This document shows positions 48,357 to 58,238 of a DNA stretch of 64,000 nucleotides, piece after piece. Source of the DNA: Brevibacillus fluminis. Its GTDB lineage: Bacteria > Bacillota > Bacilli > Brevibacillales > Brevibacillaceae. The position numbers and the translations under genes are program-made. The first letter of the stretch is position 1. Every line of letters begins with the position of its first letter. Under the pieces are notes generated by a model that worked only from the letters and a program-made list of their open reading frames with translations, made no database searches and had not been told where the DNA came from. Location of the stretch: assembly GCF_003710825.1 (NCBI RefSeq), contig NZ_RHHQ01000010.1, positions 53,864 through 117,863 on the forward strand. Reading direction: 5' to 3'.

Positions 48357-49238
48357 TCATTTTTCCAGTAGTCTCATGTCGTTCGGCAGCGGCTCTTCGA
48401 AGCATAGGAGCTCTTTGCTCCGCGGATGGGCGAATTCCAGCCGCCATGCATGCAGCGCCTGCCGGTCGATCAACTCGCGCTTTCCACCGTACAGGTCATC
48501 GCCTACCAATGGATGCCCAAGGTAGCGCATGTGCACGCGGATTTGATGGGTACGTCCCGTATCCAGACGGAGTTCCACCCATGTGTACCCATCCTCCCGC
48601 TTGAGGACGCGATAATGCGTTCGAGCGGGCTGTCCATCGGCTCTCACCGTTCGCTCGATGATCGAATGATCAGCCAGTCCGATCGGCGCATCAATCGTCC
48701 CTTCCTCCTGCTCGACCATGCCGTGCACAGCCGCAACATACGTACGCAATATCGTACGATCTTTCTGCATCCGCGAACACTGCTCATGCGCCCATTGATT
48801 TTTGGCGATGATCATGAGGCCTGATGTGTCTTTATCAAGACGGTTGACAGGGCGGAATTTGCGCTCCTCGCCGTTTGCCAGCCAATAGGCGATGACACCG
48901 TTTGCCAGCGTGCCATCCTCATGCGTGCGCGTGGGGTGTACGACGAGCCCTGCCGGCTTTGCGACGATCAGCAAATCTTCATCCTCAAAGCGTACCTCGA
49001 TCGGCATCGCCTGCGGCTCGATTGTCTCCGCCGTCTCCTCCTGGATCATGACGATCACTTCATCATCCGCTTTCAGGACATGATTGACGTACACATCACT
49101 GCCATTGACCAAAATGCGTCCCTCATGCTTAGCACGGATCAACAACCGACGGGACACCCCGTATTCCTGCTGCAGGACGTCCCGCACCGTCTTTCCTTGC
49201 TGCCGCTCACACGCGGTAAAACTCAACACCTTCTCCAT
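48357..49238 (-). CDS. RluA-family pseudouridine synthase
   Basis: 293 residues with an S4 RNA-binding domain (~15-75) and the catalytic RLDKDTSGLMI motif. Modifies uridines in 23S rRNA. ATG 49238 follows GGAGG. A good sigma-A promoter lies upstream. Confidence 0.92.
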   Translation of the reverse strand: MEKVLSFTACERQQGKTVRDVLQQEYGVSRRLLIRAKHEGRILVNGSDVYVNHVLKADDEVIVMIQEETAETIEPQAMPIEVRFEDEDLLIVAKPAGLVVHPTRTHEDGTLANGVIAYWLANGEERKFRPVNRLDKDTSGLMIIAKNQWAHEQCSRMQKDRTILRTYVAAVHGMVEQEEGTIDAPIGLADHSIIERTVRADGQPARTHYRVLKREDGYTWVELRLDTGRTHQIRVHMRYLGHPLVGDDLYGGKRELIDRQALHAWRLEFAHPRSKELLCFEEPLPNDMRLLEK

Positions 49239-49272
49239 GCCATCCTCCGCAACGTCTATCTTCTATTCCGCT

Positions 49273-49302
49273 AGTATAGTAGAAAGCATGGGTTTTGTTC
49301 AA
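49273..49302 (-). promoter_or_regulatory. Sigma-A promoter of the pseudouridine synthase gene
   Basis: Minus strand TTGAAC (49297-49302), spacer 18, TATACT (49273-49278). Confidence 0.72.
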
Positions 49303-49323
49303 TGCACGCGATTACGCCCCATC

Positions 49324-49371
49324 AAAATGAAAACTACCGCCAAAGCTCCGTAGAGCTTGTGACGGTAGTTT
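49324..49371 (-). terminator. Terminator of tpx
   Basis: AAACTACCG/CGGTAGTTT with an inner AAGCTC/GAGCTT stem; minus-strand TTTTCATTTTG follows. Confidence 0.8.
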
Positions 49372-49384
49372 ACGTGGAAGCTGA

Positions 49385-49906
49385 TTATTTTGCTGCTTTC
49401 GCTGCTTCAATCGCCGCTTCATAGTTAGGATGTTGGCCCACAGCTGGTACGTATTCAACGTACACCACTTTATCAGTAGCATCCACTACGAAAACCGCAC
49501 GGCTCAGGAGACGCAATTCTTTGATCGCTACGCCATAAGCAGTACCGAAGGAAAGATCGCGGTGGTCGGACAGTGTTTCGACTTTGTCGATGCCAGCTGC
49601 GCCGCACCAGCGTTTTTGTGCGAATGGCAGGTCTACGGAGATTGTCAGGATCGATACGCCTTCCAGTTGAGCTGCTTCTTCATTGAAACGACGAGTTTGT
49701 TGATCGCATACGCCTGTATCCAGGGATGGAACAACGGAGATGACACGCACAGTTCCTTTGGAATCGTCAAGTGTAACAGGATTCAGGGCATTGCCCAATA
49801 CAGTGAAATTCGGCGCTTTGTCGCCTACTTTGATTTCTGGTCCGATCAGTGTTACAGGTTGGTCTTTAAAGGTAACAACGCCTGTGCGTTCTACTTGAGT
49901 TGTCAT
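49385..49906 (-). CDS. tpx: Thiol peroxidase
   Basis: Atypical 2-Cys peroxiredoxin: peroxidatic C67 ([10 protein letters not shown]) and resolving C101 (KRWCGAAG), 173 residues. Reduces H2O2 and organic peroxides with thioredoxin. ATG 49906 follows AAAGGAGG. Monocistronic. Confidence 0.94.
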   Translation of the reverse strand: MTTQVERTGVVTFKDQPVTLIGPEIKVGDKAPNFTVLGNALNPVTLDDSKGTVRVISVVPSLDTGVCDQQTRRFNEEAAQLEGVSILTISVDLPFAQKRWCGAAGIDKVETLSDHRDLSFGTAYGVAIKELRLLSRAVFVVDATDKVVYVEYVPAVGQHPNYEAAIEAAKAAK

Positions 49907-49975
49907 TATAGACAACCTCCTTTGCAAGAATGATATGTACGTTTAACATCATAACGCATCTTTGTTAATTTTACA

Positions 49976-50491
49976 CTATCCTAACTGTGAAAAAGCAACT
50001 TCTTTTATTTCTTTTATTTCGTGCTCATAATCCCAATCGCACTGCTCGTTGAGCTCATGGCAGCGCATCAGGGCATGGTACAGTGCGAATTCAAAGCTGA
50101 CCTGCTCCAGATCGTAAGAGACAGACAAGCTTTCCGGCTTCATCGTATTGACGATTTCGATATGATAGTGATGCCGGTCCCCCTCGTGCTTCGTCGGAAC
50201 CAGATATCCCATCCGCGATAACACCGAGAACGTATCGAATACGCCTTCATCGTCAAAATCATAGCTATCCTCTGATCCGGCCAAGAGATCATACAAATCT
50301 TCCAACTCAAGCCGCTCCAGGTGATCCGGAGCGGGAATGGACAGCACCGCGCCATCCTCATGCACGAAATAGACATGCTTGCGATAGTGAAAAATGAGTT
50401 CATCCTCAGGCACTTCATCCGTATAAAGCCAGTTCGTAATCGGAATCAACAGCCGCCATATGCGGGCGGGTTCAACATCGAGCAGTTCCAC
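49976..50491 (-). CDS. Hypothetical protein, 171 aa
   Basis: Acidic soluble protein, no family recognised; beta-rich N-terminal half with many Asp/Glu. GTG 50491 follows GAGGAGG at 8 bases. Stand-alone. Confidence 0.7.
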   Translation of the reverse strand: MELLDVEPARIWRLLIPITNWLYTDEVPEDELIFHYRKHVYFVHEDGAVLSIPAPDHLERLELEDLYDLLAGSEDSYDFDDEGVFDTFSVLSRMGYLVPTKHEGDRHHYHIEIVNTMKPESLSVSYDLEQVSFEFALYHALMRCHELNEQCDWDYEHEIKEIKEVAFSQLG

Positions 50492-50577
50492 GACGCACGC
50501 CTCCTCTCATTCCCAGTTTGCACTAGAGAGATGCGCGCTATACAAACGCCGCTACCGCCTATGACGAGCTGCTGGCA

Positions 50578-51393
50578 TCAACCGAAAAATCCGTGCTTGC
50601 TGACCCAGACGATCCATGAGATAAACTTAGCGAATGGCCATAGCAAAAGCTGCGCGATGAACGTACCGAGCAGTCGTCCCAGTCCCAGCTGGAAGATCGA
50701 CGCCTTCAAGTCGCGAAGCGGTCGTTTTTCCATTACGACGTCATCGAGCAGCTTGGCGCTGATCGGATCGACGAAGATGACCAAAAGAATCGTCCCAACC
50801 CCATTGATTACGGATGCCAGCATGCTTGCCTGCAGCCGGTCGTTGGGCATCATGGCACCTGCGAACAGGGCTGAAAGATTGGCGATGGAGTAGAAGGAAA
50901 ATATCGCGGCATTCAGGACGAAAAAGGTATAGCCCAGCTTGACCGTGCGGATTTGGCGCAGGTTCGAGCGAATCGCCGGCAGCCAAAACTGCGACGGGAG
51001 CCTTAGCAAAATCCGAAGAATCCCCTCTGACATGATAATGCGCGGAAAACTCCCGTGCTCGTCGAGCTTGTAGGTCCCGATCTCCAGCACGCGGGCAACC
51101 GTTGGCACAAACATCATGCCAAGCAAAATTCCGCCGCTCATCGAAAGCAGCACATAATGAAGCTTTACATCCAGCCCGTCCACATTATGGCTGTTGATCG
51201 CCTCTTCCACGACCGAGGCGAGAAAAAACAGCTGAAGCATAACCGCAAAGCGAGAAAATACGACCAAAATATTGAACAATGAGGTGGAGGTGCCGATCCG
51301 ACCTGTCCGCGCTCCTGATAGGCGAGCTGAATAGGAGACGGTCTCGATCATGCTGATTAGTGTCGTAACCACCAAAACGATGACAAGTTTCAC
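50578..51393 (-). CDS. amj: Lipid II flippase Amj
   Basis: 271 residues, six or seven hydrophobic segments, SMIETVSYSARLSGARTGRIGTSTSLFNILVV start and IISEGILRILLRLPSQFWLP centre, typical of Amj (YdaH, DUF2837). Moves lipid II across the membrane for peptidoglycan synthesis, as an alternative to MurJ. GTG 51393 start after GGGGAAG. In Bacillus subtilis amj is under sigma-M control; no such site is obvious here. Confidence 0.9.
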   Translation of the reverse strand: MKLVIVLVVTTLISMIETVSYSARLSGARTGRIGTSTSLFNILVVFSRFAVMLQLFFLASVVEEAINSHNVDGLDVKLHYVLLSMSGGILLGMMFVPTVARVLEIGTYKLDEHGSFPRIIMSEGILRILLRLPSQFWLPAIRSNLRQIRTVKLGYTFFVLNAAIFSFYSIANLSALFAGAMMPNDRLQASMLASVINGVGTILLVIFVDPISAKLLDDVVMEKRPLRDLKASIFQLGLGRLLGTFIAQLLLWPFAKFISWIVWVSKHGFFG

Positions 51394-51640
51394 ACTTTCT
51401 TCCCCTTTTCCAAAACAAGCGGCGCTTATCCTTTATCGCCACTCCTGCATAATACCTTTTCTATCATGGGGCAAGCAACCGAAAGAATCAACTTTTGGCT
51501 AAAAAAACAATTATTCTGAGCAATTTTCGTATTACCGGCAAAACAATTCTGAAAATTGGTAGTGTGAATGTAACTGGAATTATGTATATTGATAATTGTA
51601 ATACCGTTTTTCAAGATAGATGAAGTAGGGGGAGAGAAAA

Positions 51641-54600
51641 GTGGAACAGAGAAAAATTAACCGTCTGCTTGTTGCCAACCGCGGAGAAATCGCAATTCGC
51701 ATTTTCCGCGCTGCCAACGAGTTAGGCATCCGTACTGTCGCAATTTACTCCGAACAGGACAACGTCGCGTCGCACCGTTTCAAAGCAGATGAGTCGTACC
51801 TTGTCGGCGCCGGCAAAGGTCCGATCGAGGCTTATCTCGACATTGAAAGTATCATCGAAATCGCCAAGCGCAACGATATCGATGCCATTCACCCTGGTTA
51901 CGGATTTTTGGCGGAAAATGCTGAGTTCGCCCGACGCTGCCGGGAGGAAAACATTCTCTTTGTCGGCCCTTCTTCTGAACTGATTGAAAAATTCGGCGAT
52001 AAAGTCGAAGCTCGCAAGCTCGCTATGCAGGCAGGGATTCCGATCATTCCCGGCACCGAGCGGCCGATCGAAACGCTGCAGGAAGCACTCTTGTTCGCCA
52101 ACGAATTCGGGTATCCGATCATCATCAAAGGCGTTTCCGGCGGCGGCGGACGCGGCATGCGCATCGTGCGCAGCCAGGACGAATTGCAAGAAGCGATCGA
52201 CCGCGCACGGTCGGAGGCACGCTCCTCCTTTGGCAGCGCTGCCGTCTATCTCGAGCGCTATTTAGAAAAACCAAAGCATATTGAGGTACAAATTATCGGT
52301 GACGAGGTCGGCAACATCGTCCATCTGTATGAGCGCGATTGCTCCATTCAGCGCCGCCATCAAAAGGTCGTTGAGGTCGCGCCAAGCGTCGGCGTAAGCG
52401 ACAAGCTGCGTGATGCTATTTGCCAGGCCGCCCTTACCTTGATGAAAACCGCAGGCTACACCAATGCGGGTACCGTCGAATTTTTGCTGACGCCAGACAA
52501 CAACTTTTATTTCATTGAAGTGAATCCACGCATCCAGGTTGAACATACTATCACCGAATTGATCACCGGCATCGACATCGTTCAGACGCAAATTCGCGTA
52601 GCAGAAGGTCACTCCCTGCACAGTCCGGTCATCGGCATTCCGGCGCAGGCCCAAATCAAGCATACCGGCTACGCCATCCAGTGCCGCGTCACGACGGAAG
52701 ATCCGGAAAACGGATTCGTTCCTGATACGGGCAGACTGCTCGCGTATCGCTCCGGCGGTGGCTTTGGCGTCCGCTTGGACAGCGGTAACGGATATGCAGG
52801 CGCGACCATTACGCCTTTTTACGATTCCTTATTAGTGAAAATTTCCACATATGCGACAACTTTTGATCAAACCGCCCGCAAAATGCTGCGTACGCTTCGT
52901 GAATTCCGTATTCGCGGGGTTAAAACGAACTTGCCGTTCTTAGAGAACGTCGTCACGCATACTGACTTTTTGAGCGGCCAATACGATACTTCCTTTATCG
53001 ATACAAAGCCGGAGCTGTTCCGCTTCCCAGGCAGCCAGGACCGCGGCACAAAGCTGCTCAATTACATCGGCAACACGTTGGTGAACGGTTTCCCCGATTT
53101 GCCAAAAGGCGAGAAAAAACCGCATTTTGAATTCCCGCGCATTCCGAAAACACCGTTTTCGCTACCTTACCCCGATGGCACCAAGCAAATCCTCGATCGC
53201 GAAGGTGCAGACGGGTTGGTTCGCTGGATCAAGGAGCAAAACAAGGTGCTCGTCACCGACACAACGTTCCGCGATGCTCATCAATCGCTGTTTGCAACCC
53301 GCGTTCGTAGCTACGATCTTGTAGCCGTAGCAGAAGCGACCGGCAAGCTCGGAGCCGATTTATTCTCGCTGGAAATGTGGGGCGGCGCAACCTTTGACAC
53401 CTCGATGCGCTTTTTGCGGGAGTCGCCGTGGGATCGCCTCCAAATTCTGCGCCAGCGTATCCCGAACGTGCTGTTCCAAATGCTATTGCGCGGAGCCAAT
53501 GCGGTCGGCTATACCAACTATCCGGACAATGTGATCAAGTCGTTCGTCAAAGCGTCTGCGGAAAATGGAATCGATGTGTTCCGTATTTTCGACAGCTTGA
53601 ACTGGCTGCCGGGCATGCAAACCGCCATTGAAGCGGTGCGCGAAACGGGCAAGATCGCCGAGGCTGCCATTTGTTATACCGGTGACATTCTCGATCCGAA
53701 CCGTACTAAGTACAACCTCAGCTACTACGTGAATTTGGCCAAAGAGCTGGAAAAAGCCGGCGCGCACATTCTCGCCATCAAGGATATGGCGGGCCTCTTG
53801 AAGCCTTATGCAGCGTATGAGCTGATTTCGGCGCTTAAGCAAGAGATCGGTATTCCGATCCATTTGCATACGCACGACACATCTGGCAATGGCGGAGCGA
53901 TGCTCCTCAAAGCTGTCGAGGCTGGCGTCGACATCGTGGACGCGTGCGTCAGCTCCGTTTCCGGCCTGACCTCGCAGCCCAGCTTAAATGGACTGATCTC
54001 CGCTTTGGATCGCACGCCTCGCGATACTGGACTTTCGCTGGCGAATTTCAACAAGCTGTCCGACTACTGGGATGACGTGCGACCATTGTACCAAGGCTTT
54101 GAGAGCGGCTTGAAAACAAGCAATACAGAAGTGTACGTACACGAAATGCCGGGCGGCCAATATACCAACCTGCACCAGCAGGCCAAAGCAGTCGGGTTGG
54201 AAGGAAGATGGGACGAGGTTAAGGCGATGTACGCCACCGTCAACCACATGTTTGGCGACATCGTCAAAGTCACGCCTTCCTCCAAAGTGGTCGGCGACAT
54301 GGCCTTGTTTATGGTCCAAAACAATCTTACAGAAACGACCATCTTTGAAAAAGGTACGCGTCTCGACTTCCCGGATTCCGTCATCCAGTTTTTCCAGGGA
54401 TACTTGGGACAGCCGCCTGGTGGATTCCCAAAACAGCTTCAAGAGCTGATTTTAAAAGGGCGCGATTACTTCACTACTCGCCCGGGCGAACTGCTCGCTC
54501 CGATCGATTTCATTGCAGTTAAAGAAGAGCTGGCAGCGAAAATCAGCCGTGAGCCGTCCGAGCTCGACGTGCTCTCCTACATCATGTATCCGCAAGTCTT

Positions 54601-55087
54601 TTTGCAGTACGATGCCAGCTTGAAGGAATACGGGGACCTCTCCTTCCTGGAGACAGCCACCTTCTTCTATGGATTGCGACCAGGCGAAGAAACAGCCGTC
54701 AGCATCGAGCGCGGGAAAACACTGATCATCAAGCTGATCGCGATCGGGACTCTGAACCCGGACGGCAGCCGCATCGTGTACTTTGAACTGAACGGTCAGC
54801 CACGGGAAATCAAAGTGCGCGATCAAGCCGCACAAGTCACGGTGAAAAGCCGCTTGAAGGCCGACCACAAAAACCCGCACCACCTCGGTGCCACCATGCC
54901 GGGTAAAGTTTTGCAGGTGCTGGTGCAGCCAGGTGACAAAGTCAAACGTGGCGAGCACATTTTGGTCAGCGAAGCGATGAAAATGGAAACGACGCTGCAG
55001 GCGCCTCTTGATGGCAAAGTGACCGCCGTTCACGTCAAGGCCGGCGATACGATTGAAGCTTCCGACCTGTTGATTGAAATTGAGTAA
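51641..55087 (+). CDS. pyc: Pyruvate carboxylase
   Basis: Biotin-dependent, ATP-driven conversion of pyruvate to oxaloacetate, the main anaplerotic reaction. 1148 residues: biotin carboxylase (~1-460, LVANRGEIAIRIFRA, KGVSGGGGRGMR), carboxyltransferase (~530-800, DTTFRDAHQSLFATRVR), tetramerisation region, and BCCP with biotinyl Lys1114 (EAMKMET). GTG 51641 start after GGGGGAG. Two-domain architecture and length are standard. Confidence 0.97.
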   Translation: MEQRKINRLLVANRGEIAIRIFRAANELGIRTVAIYSEQDNVASHRFKADESYLVGAGKGPIEAYLDIESIIEIAKRNDIDAIHPGYGFLAENAEFARRCREENILFVGPSSELIEKFGDKVEARKLAMQAGIPIIPGTERPIETLQEALLFANEFGYPIIIKGVSGGGGRGMRIVRSQDELQEAIDRARSEARSSFGSAAVYLERYLEKPKHIEVQIIGDEVGNIVHLYERDCSIQRRHQKVVEVAPSVGVSDKLRDAICQAALTLMKTAGYTNAGTVEFLLTPDNNFYFIEVNPRIQVEHTITELITGIDIVQTQIRVAEGHSLHSPVIGIPAQAQIKHTGYAIQCRVTTEDPENGFVPDTGRLLAYRSGGGFGVRLDSGNGYAGATITPFYDSLLVKISTYATTFDQTARKMLRTLREFRIRGVKTNLPFLENVVTHTDFLSGQYDTSFIDTKPELFRFPGSQDRGTKLLNYIGNTLVNGFPDLPKGEKKPHFEFPRIPKTPFSLPYPDGTKQILDREGADGLVRWIKEQNKVLVTDTTFRDAHQSLFATRVRSYDLVAVAEATGKLGADLFSLEMWGGATFDTSMRFLRESPWDRLQILRQRIPNVLFQMLLRGANAVGYTNYPDNVIKSFVKASAENGIDVFRIFDSLNWLPGMQTAIEAVRETGKIAEAAICYTGDILDPNRTKYNLSYYVNLAKELEKAGAHILAIKDMAGLLKPYAAYELISALKQEIGIPIHLHTHDTSGNGGAMLLKAVEAGVDIVDACVSSVSGLTSQPSLNGLISALDRTPRDTGLSLANFNKLSDYWDDVRPLYQGFESGLKTSNTEVYVHEMPGGQYTNLHQQAKAVGLEGRWDEVKAMYATVNHMFGDIVKVTPSSKVVGDMALFMVQNNLTETTIFEKGTRLDFPDSVIQFFQGYLGQPPGGFPKQLQELILKGRDYFTTRPGELLAPIDFIAVKEELAAKISREPSELDVLSYIMYPQVFLQYDASLKEYGDLSFLETATFFYGLRPGEETAVSIERGKTLIIKLIAIGTLNPDGSRIVYFELNGQPREIKVRDQAAQVTVKSRLKADHKNPHHLGATMPGKVLQVLVQPGDKVKRGEHILVSEAMKMETTLQAPLDGKVTAVHVKAGDTIEASDLLIEIE

Positions 55088-55100
55088 ATACCCATCATAC

Positions 55101-55138
55101 AAAAGGCCGATGCGTTGTTCCATAACGCTCGGCCTTTT
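55101..55138 (+). terminator. Terminator after pyc
   Basis: AAAAGGCCGA/TCGGCCTTTT with an inner GCGTT/AACGC stem; T tract CCTTTTGG is short. Confidence 0.75.
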
Positions 55139-55161
55139 GGCTTGTTTTTGTCGGTTTTCGC

Positions 55162-55190
55162 TTGAGCAGCCATCATAAATCAGGTATAAT
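55162..55190 (+). promoter_or_regulatory. Sigma-A promoter of the FliD-like gene
   Basis: TTGAGC (55162-55167), spacer 17, TATAAT (55185-55190). Confidence 0.75.
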
Positions 55191-55240
55191 TTTTCCAGAA
55201 TATTCATGAACGGTATATCGAGTAAAGGAGGGATGAATAG

Positions 55241-56500
55241 ATGCTCCCGATTCAATCGCTCGTCCGGTCTCAGCCGATCCAACGCTATACGTTTCAGATG
55301 CTGCAAGCATCTTTGCGCAGTCCGACGTTCCCACAAACGAGTTACTCTACACAGGGGTTGGCAGTCAAAGAGGCCGAATGGAAGCAAACGACAGCCCGTT
55401 TTGCCGCAGAGCTATATCAGGAAGCGGACTCACTTGGCACGACAGCAGCTCTCCTTCAGCAAAAAAATCAAACCAGCCTGTTGAATCAGCGAAAGGCCAT
55501 TTCTTCCGATGCCGCGAAAGTGTCTGCACAGGCGATGAAGGGCGCTCTCGACACGAGCCATACGGTTGAGGTCACCTCGCTTGCCAAAGCTCAGGTCAAC
55601 CAAAGTCTTGCGCTCGCGGCACAAGAGAGAAGCGACGTGCAAACCGGCATGAACCAGTTCACCTTGACTGTAGGCGGCAAGCCACATCTGATTTCGGTGG
55701 TCGCTTCTGCCAGCGATTCGAATGCGCAAAGCTTGAACCGTATCGCAAAAGCGATCAATACAGAGCGAGCCGGTGTAAAGGCTAGCGTGCGGACCGATAG
55801 CCGAACGGGTGCGTCCCAGCTCATCTTGACGACAAACAAGCCAGGGACCGATCAATCGTTTTCGCTTGCGGACGTTATCGGCAATGCAATCGCGGCAACC
55901 GATCTGAACCATACGGCAACCGCTGCCGAAGATGCACGCTATAAGCTTGATGGAGACTCATTCACAGCCGGAAGCAACACCGTCCCAATCGAAGGTGGCA
56001 AAATCGAGCTGACTTTTTCGCAGACGACCGAGTCTCCAGTATCAGTGACCATCAGCTCCGACCGCGACGCCATCGTGAAGCAAACCAGCCAGTTGTTGGA
56101 TGCGTACAACCGATTCCATGATAAACTGGAATCCCACGCCCCCGCTTTTACTTTTGAACTGACACAAACATGGGACCGGCTGACCCGTTCCATCCAGCCA
56201 CAGCTCTCACGAATCGGTATTATCCGCAATCAGGACGGGACCTTTGCCCTAAATGAAGACACCCTTCGCACAGCGATGAAGGAACGATACCAAACGGTGG
56301 AACAGATGGTTGGTCAAGAAAGCGGGCTTGCCGCCACTATTAAAAAGCAAGTGGACCGGCTGCGCCAGGCGCCGTTGGTAGCACTCACGCGGCCCTATCC
56401 ATTTGCCGATTCCACAAATCCATACACCGCTTACTCACTCCCCGCCCTCTTCTTACAGCAAGCAGCGAAAACCGGACTTTTTTACAATCAGGCTTTTTAA
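55241..56500 (+). CDS. FliD-like (flagellar hook-associated protein 2-related) orphan protein
   Basis: 419 residues. The centre resembles FliD: VTSLAKAQVNQSLAL, repeated-type Thr/Ser-rich central region with TVGGKPHLISV and INTERAGVKASVRTDS, LDGDSFTAGSNTVP-x-GGKIELTF, then IVKQTSQLLDAYNRFHDKL, close to the FliD C-terminal helices. There is no flagellar gene within 20 kb in either direction. ATG 55241 follows AAAGGAGGG and a good promoter. Orphan FliD-like proteins may cap a filament or have been recruited to another surface role; not known here. Confidence 0.72.
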   Translation: MLPIQSLVRSQPIQRYTFQMLQASLRSPTFPQTSYSTQGLAVKEAEWKQTTARFAAELYQEADSLGTTAALLQQKNQTSLLNQRKAISSDAAKVSAQAMKGALDTSHTVEVTSLAKAQVNQSLALAAQERSDVQTGMNQFTLTVGGKPHLISVVASASDSNAQSLNRIAKAINTERAGVKASVRTDSRTGASQLILTTNKPGTDQSFSLADVIGNAIAATDLNHTATAAEDARYKLDGDSFTAGSNTVPIEGGKIELTFSQTTESPVSVTISSDRDAIVKQTSQLLDAYNRFHDKLESHAPAFTFELTQTWDRLTRSIQPQLSRIGIIRNQDGTFALNEDTLRTAMKERYQTVEQMVGQESGLAATIKKQVDRLRQAPLVALTRPYPFADSTNPYTAYSLPALFLQQAAKTGLFYNQAF

Positions 56501-56514
56501 GAAAAAGGAATAAG

Positions 56515-56549
56515 AAAAAGGTATGCTCCATTTAGCGGGCATACCTTTT
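56515..56549. terminator. Bidirectional terminator between the FliD-like gene and gerW
   Basis: AAAAGGTATGC/GCATACCTTTT, symmetric. Confidence 0.85.
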
Positions 56550-56552
56550 CGC

Positions 56553-57044
56553 TTAACTGCGATCGATCAATTCATCCAAATCGTGTTCATTTACCTCTGT
56601 AACAATGCGGTGTGTTGTCACATTGGTGGTCTTCGTTACATCCGGATTATTTTTCGTGAACATGCCTTGGATACGATCGACAATTGTCGGAACCGAATCG
56701 AGGATGCGGTCATACAAATGGGTTTGGCTTTCCAATGGAATGGAACGAACCCCTTGTTTGCCTACGACGAGAAATGCCACAGGCGTAATCGAAACGCCAC
56801 CACCACTCCCTCCACCAAACGGATAGCTCGTATCTCCATGCCCATGATCGCCAGGTCCATGGTGACGATGGTATTCGAATTCGCTCCCTCCGGCTGCAAA
56901 ACCGAATCCTACTTTGGAAATCGGCAAAATGACGCTGCCGTCTGGCGTTTCCACCGGATCGCCGATGATGGTATTCACATCAATCATCTGCTTCAAGTTT
57001 TCCATTGCTGTTTTCATCATGCCTTGAATCGGATGGTCGTTCAT
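56553..57044 (-). CDS. gerW: GerW (YtfJ) spore protein
   Basis: 163 residues of the GerW/YtfJ family: MNDHPIQGMMKTAMENL, IDVNTIIGDPVETPDGSVILPISKVGFGFAAGG, and VAFLVVGKQGVRSIPLE. Needed for germination in the presence of L-alanine in B. subtilis. Contains a His/Gly-rich stretch (HRHHGPGDHGHG) in its centre. ATG 57044 follows GGGAGGA. Downstream of ytfI as in Bacillus. Confidence 0.93.
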   Translation of the reverse strand: MNDHPIQGMMKTAMENLKQMIDVNTIIGDPVETPDGSVILPISKVGFGFAAGGSEFEYHRHHGPGDHGHGDTSYPFGGGSGGGVSITPVAFLVVGKQGVRSIPLESQTHLYDRILDSVPTIVDRIQGMFTKNNPDVTKTTNVTTHRIVTEVNEHDLDELIDRS

Positions 57045-57153
57045 GTTCTTCTTCCTCCCTTTAGCACTCGAATGTCATCCACCAGCTATGTCTGTTAGTA
57101 TCGTTATCTTCCCCGTAAACTCGATGTCGTATGTACCCAACTTTAGCAGCCCC

Positions 57154-57822
57154 TCATGACCGAAAGGGAGTGAGGAACAAAATTTTCCAATCACGTTTTT
57201 TGCGCAATTTAACAAGGAGCTTGAATCCCGCTACGAAGACATGGTACAGCCGAAAATGCAAAATGCAGCGAAATTGCGTCTGCACCACCTGATCATTCCA
57301 AACGGGCTGTACACTCAGCTTCGGTATGCTCCGCAAGAGAACGTACTGAGAGATAACAGTAATGATGCTGCTCTTAATCCCCCAGGCAAGCCCTGTCAAC
57401 GAACCTGTCGCCCCTGCGTCTCCCAACCCGAGCCGGGTATGCCATTCGAACTTGTCACAGCGTATCTGCTTTAGAAATTGCTTGAAAAGCGGTTGGAAAT
57501 CACGAATGTCATGCAGCAAAACCTGGTAGTTTTCGTACCAGCGCTTCACTTTTGGGGGGGTGAGCTTCTTTTTATCCTCATTGAATGACTGTTCTCCCGC
57601 CTTTTCTACATGGGCGGAAAGCTCCACCCCATCATCTCCGTTTACCATTTTCAACAGAGGTATCTCGTATTTGTAGTAAAACAGCTTGCGCCACGCTGTG
57701 ATCTCCATGACGAGATGATCATTTTCACCGACACGGCCATATGTCAAAAAGATGCGCAGTGTGGTCAAGCAGAGCAGTACCACGATCAGCACAATCACGC
57801 CAATAATCACCAAAGCTAACAA
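57154..57822 (-). CDS. ytfI: DUF2953 membrane protein (YtfI)
   Basis: 222 residues with an N-terminal transmembrane helix (LALVIIGVIVLIVVLLCL), a DUF2953 domain in the middle with basic C-terminus. Function unknown; it pairs with gerW in spore formers, perhaps as its membrane partner. TTG 57822 start, GAGGGGGG 8 bases upstream. Possible sigma-F/G promoter upstream (57842-57870). Confidence 0.85.
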   Translation of the reverse strand: MLALVIIGVIVLIVVLLCLTTLRIFLTYGRVGENDHLVMEITAWRKLFYYKYEIPLLKMVNGDDGVELSAHVEKAGEQSFNEDKKKLTPPKVKRWYENYQVLLHDIRDFQPLFKQFLKQIRCDKFEWHTRLGLGDAGATGSLTGLAWGIKSSIITVISQYVLLRSIPKLSVQPVWNDQVVQTQFRCILHFRLYHVFVAGFKLLVKLRKKRDWKILFLTPFRS

Positions 57823-57841
57823 AAAAATCCCCCCTCGACTG

Positions 57842-57870
57842 TAGTATGAGTCGAATGAAGGGATTTTATC
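57842..57870 (-). promoter_or_regulatory. Possible sigma-F/sigma-G promoter of ytfI-gerW
   Basis: Minus strand GATAA (57866-57870), spacer 17, CATACTA (57842-57848). The -10 fits forespore sigma factors; the -35 is weak. B. subtilis ytfI-ytfJ is expressed in the forespore. Confidence 0.42.
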
Positions 57871-57963
57871 TTACCGCAGCGGAAGTTCCAGATACGATTT
57901 AATATCCGTTTCGTGTTATGCAGTCGTTTGGACAGACTCAAGGCATAATTTCTGCCATACAGC

Positions 57964-57991
57964 AAGAGACCTCCCCAAGGGGGAGGCCTCT
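57964..57991 (-). terminator. Probable terminator of the SASP gene
   Basis: AGAG.CCTCCCC/GGGGGAGG.CTCT stem; minus-strand CTCTTGCTG follows, so the T tract is poor. Confidence 0.5.
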
Positions 57992-58006
57992 CATCCAAGT
58001 ATGCGG

Positions 58007-58207
58007 TTAGCGGGACAGTTGGGATTCAGCGAAGCTTACCAAACGTTTGGTAATTTCACCACCAACCGAACCGTTTTGACGGGAAGTTGTATCCGCGCCA
58101 AGTTGAACGCCGAACTCGGAAGCGATCTCATACTTCAATTGATCCAGAGCTTGGTTCGCTTGAGGTACAAGCAGGTTGTTGCTGTTACCGCTGTTGTTGT
58201 TAGCCAT
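58007..58207 (-). CDS. Small acid-soluble spore protein, alpha/beta type
   Basis: 66 residues: Asn/Ser-rich N-terminus ([11 protein letters not shown]), then YEIASEFGV (GPR protease cleavage site) and [12 protein letters not shown], the DNA-binding family signatures. Coats and protects spore DNA and is degraded at germination. RBS GAGGAGGTG. A sigma-G-like promoter (GCATG-N18-CATATTA) lies upstream. Confidence 0.97.
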   Translation of the reverse strand: MANNNSGNSNNLLVPQANQALDQLKYEIASEFGVQLGADTTSRQNGSVGGEITKRLVSFAESQLSR

Positions 58208-58238
58208 TGTATTTTCACCTCCTCGCTGTTTGTAGGTT

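Noticed and set aside
54452..55387. 311-codon minus-strand frame over the pyc 3' end
   Set aside because: Antisense to the biotin-carrier domain of pyc; no ribosome site or family.
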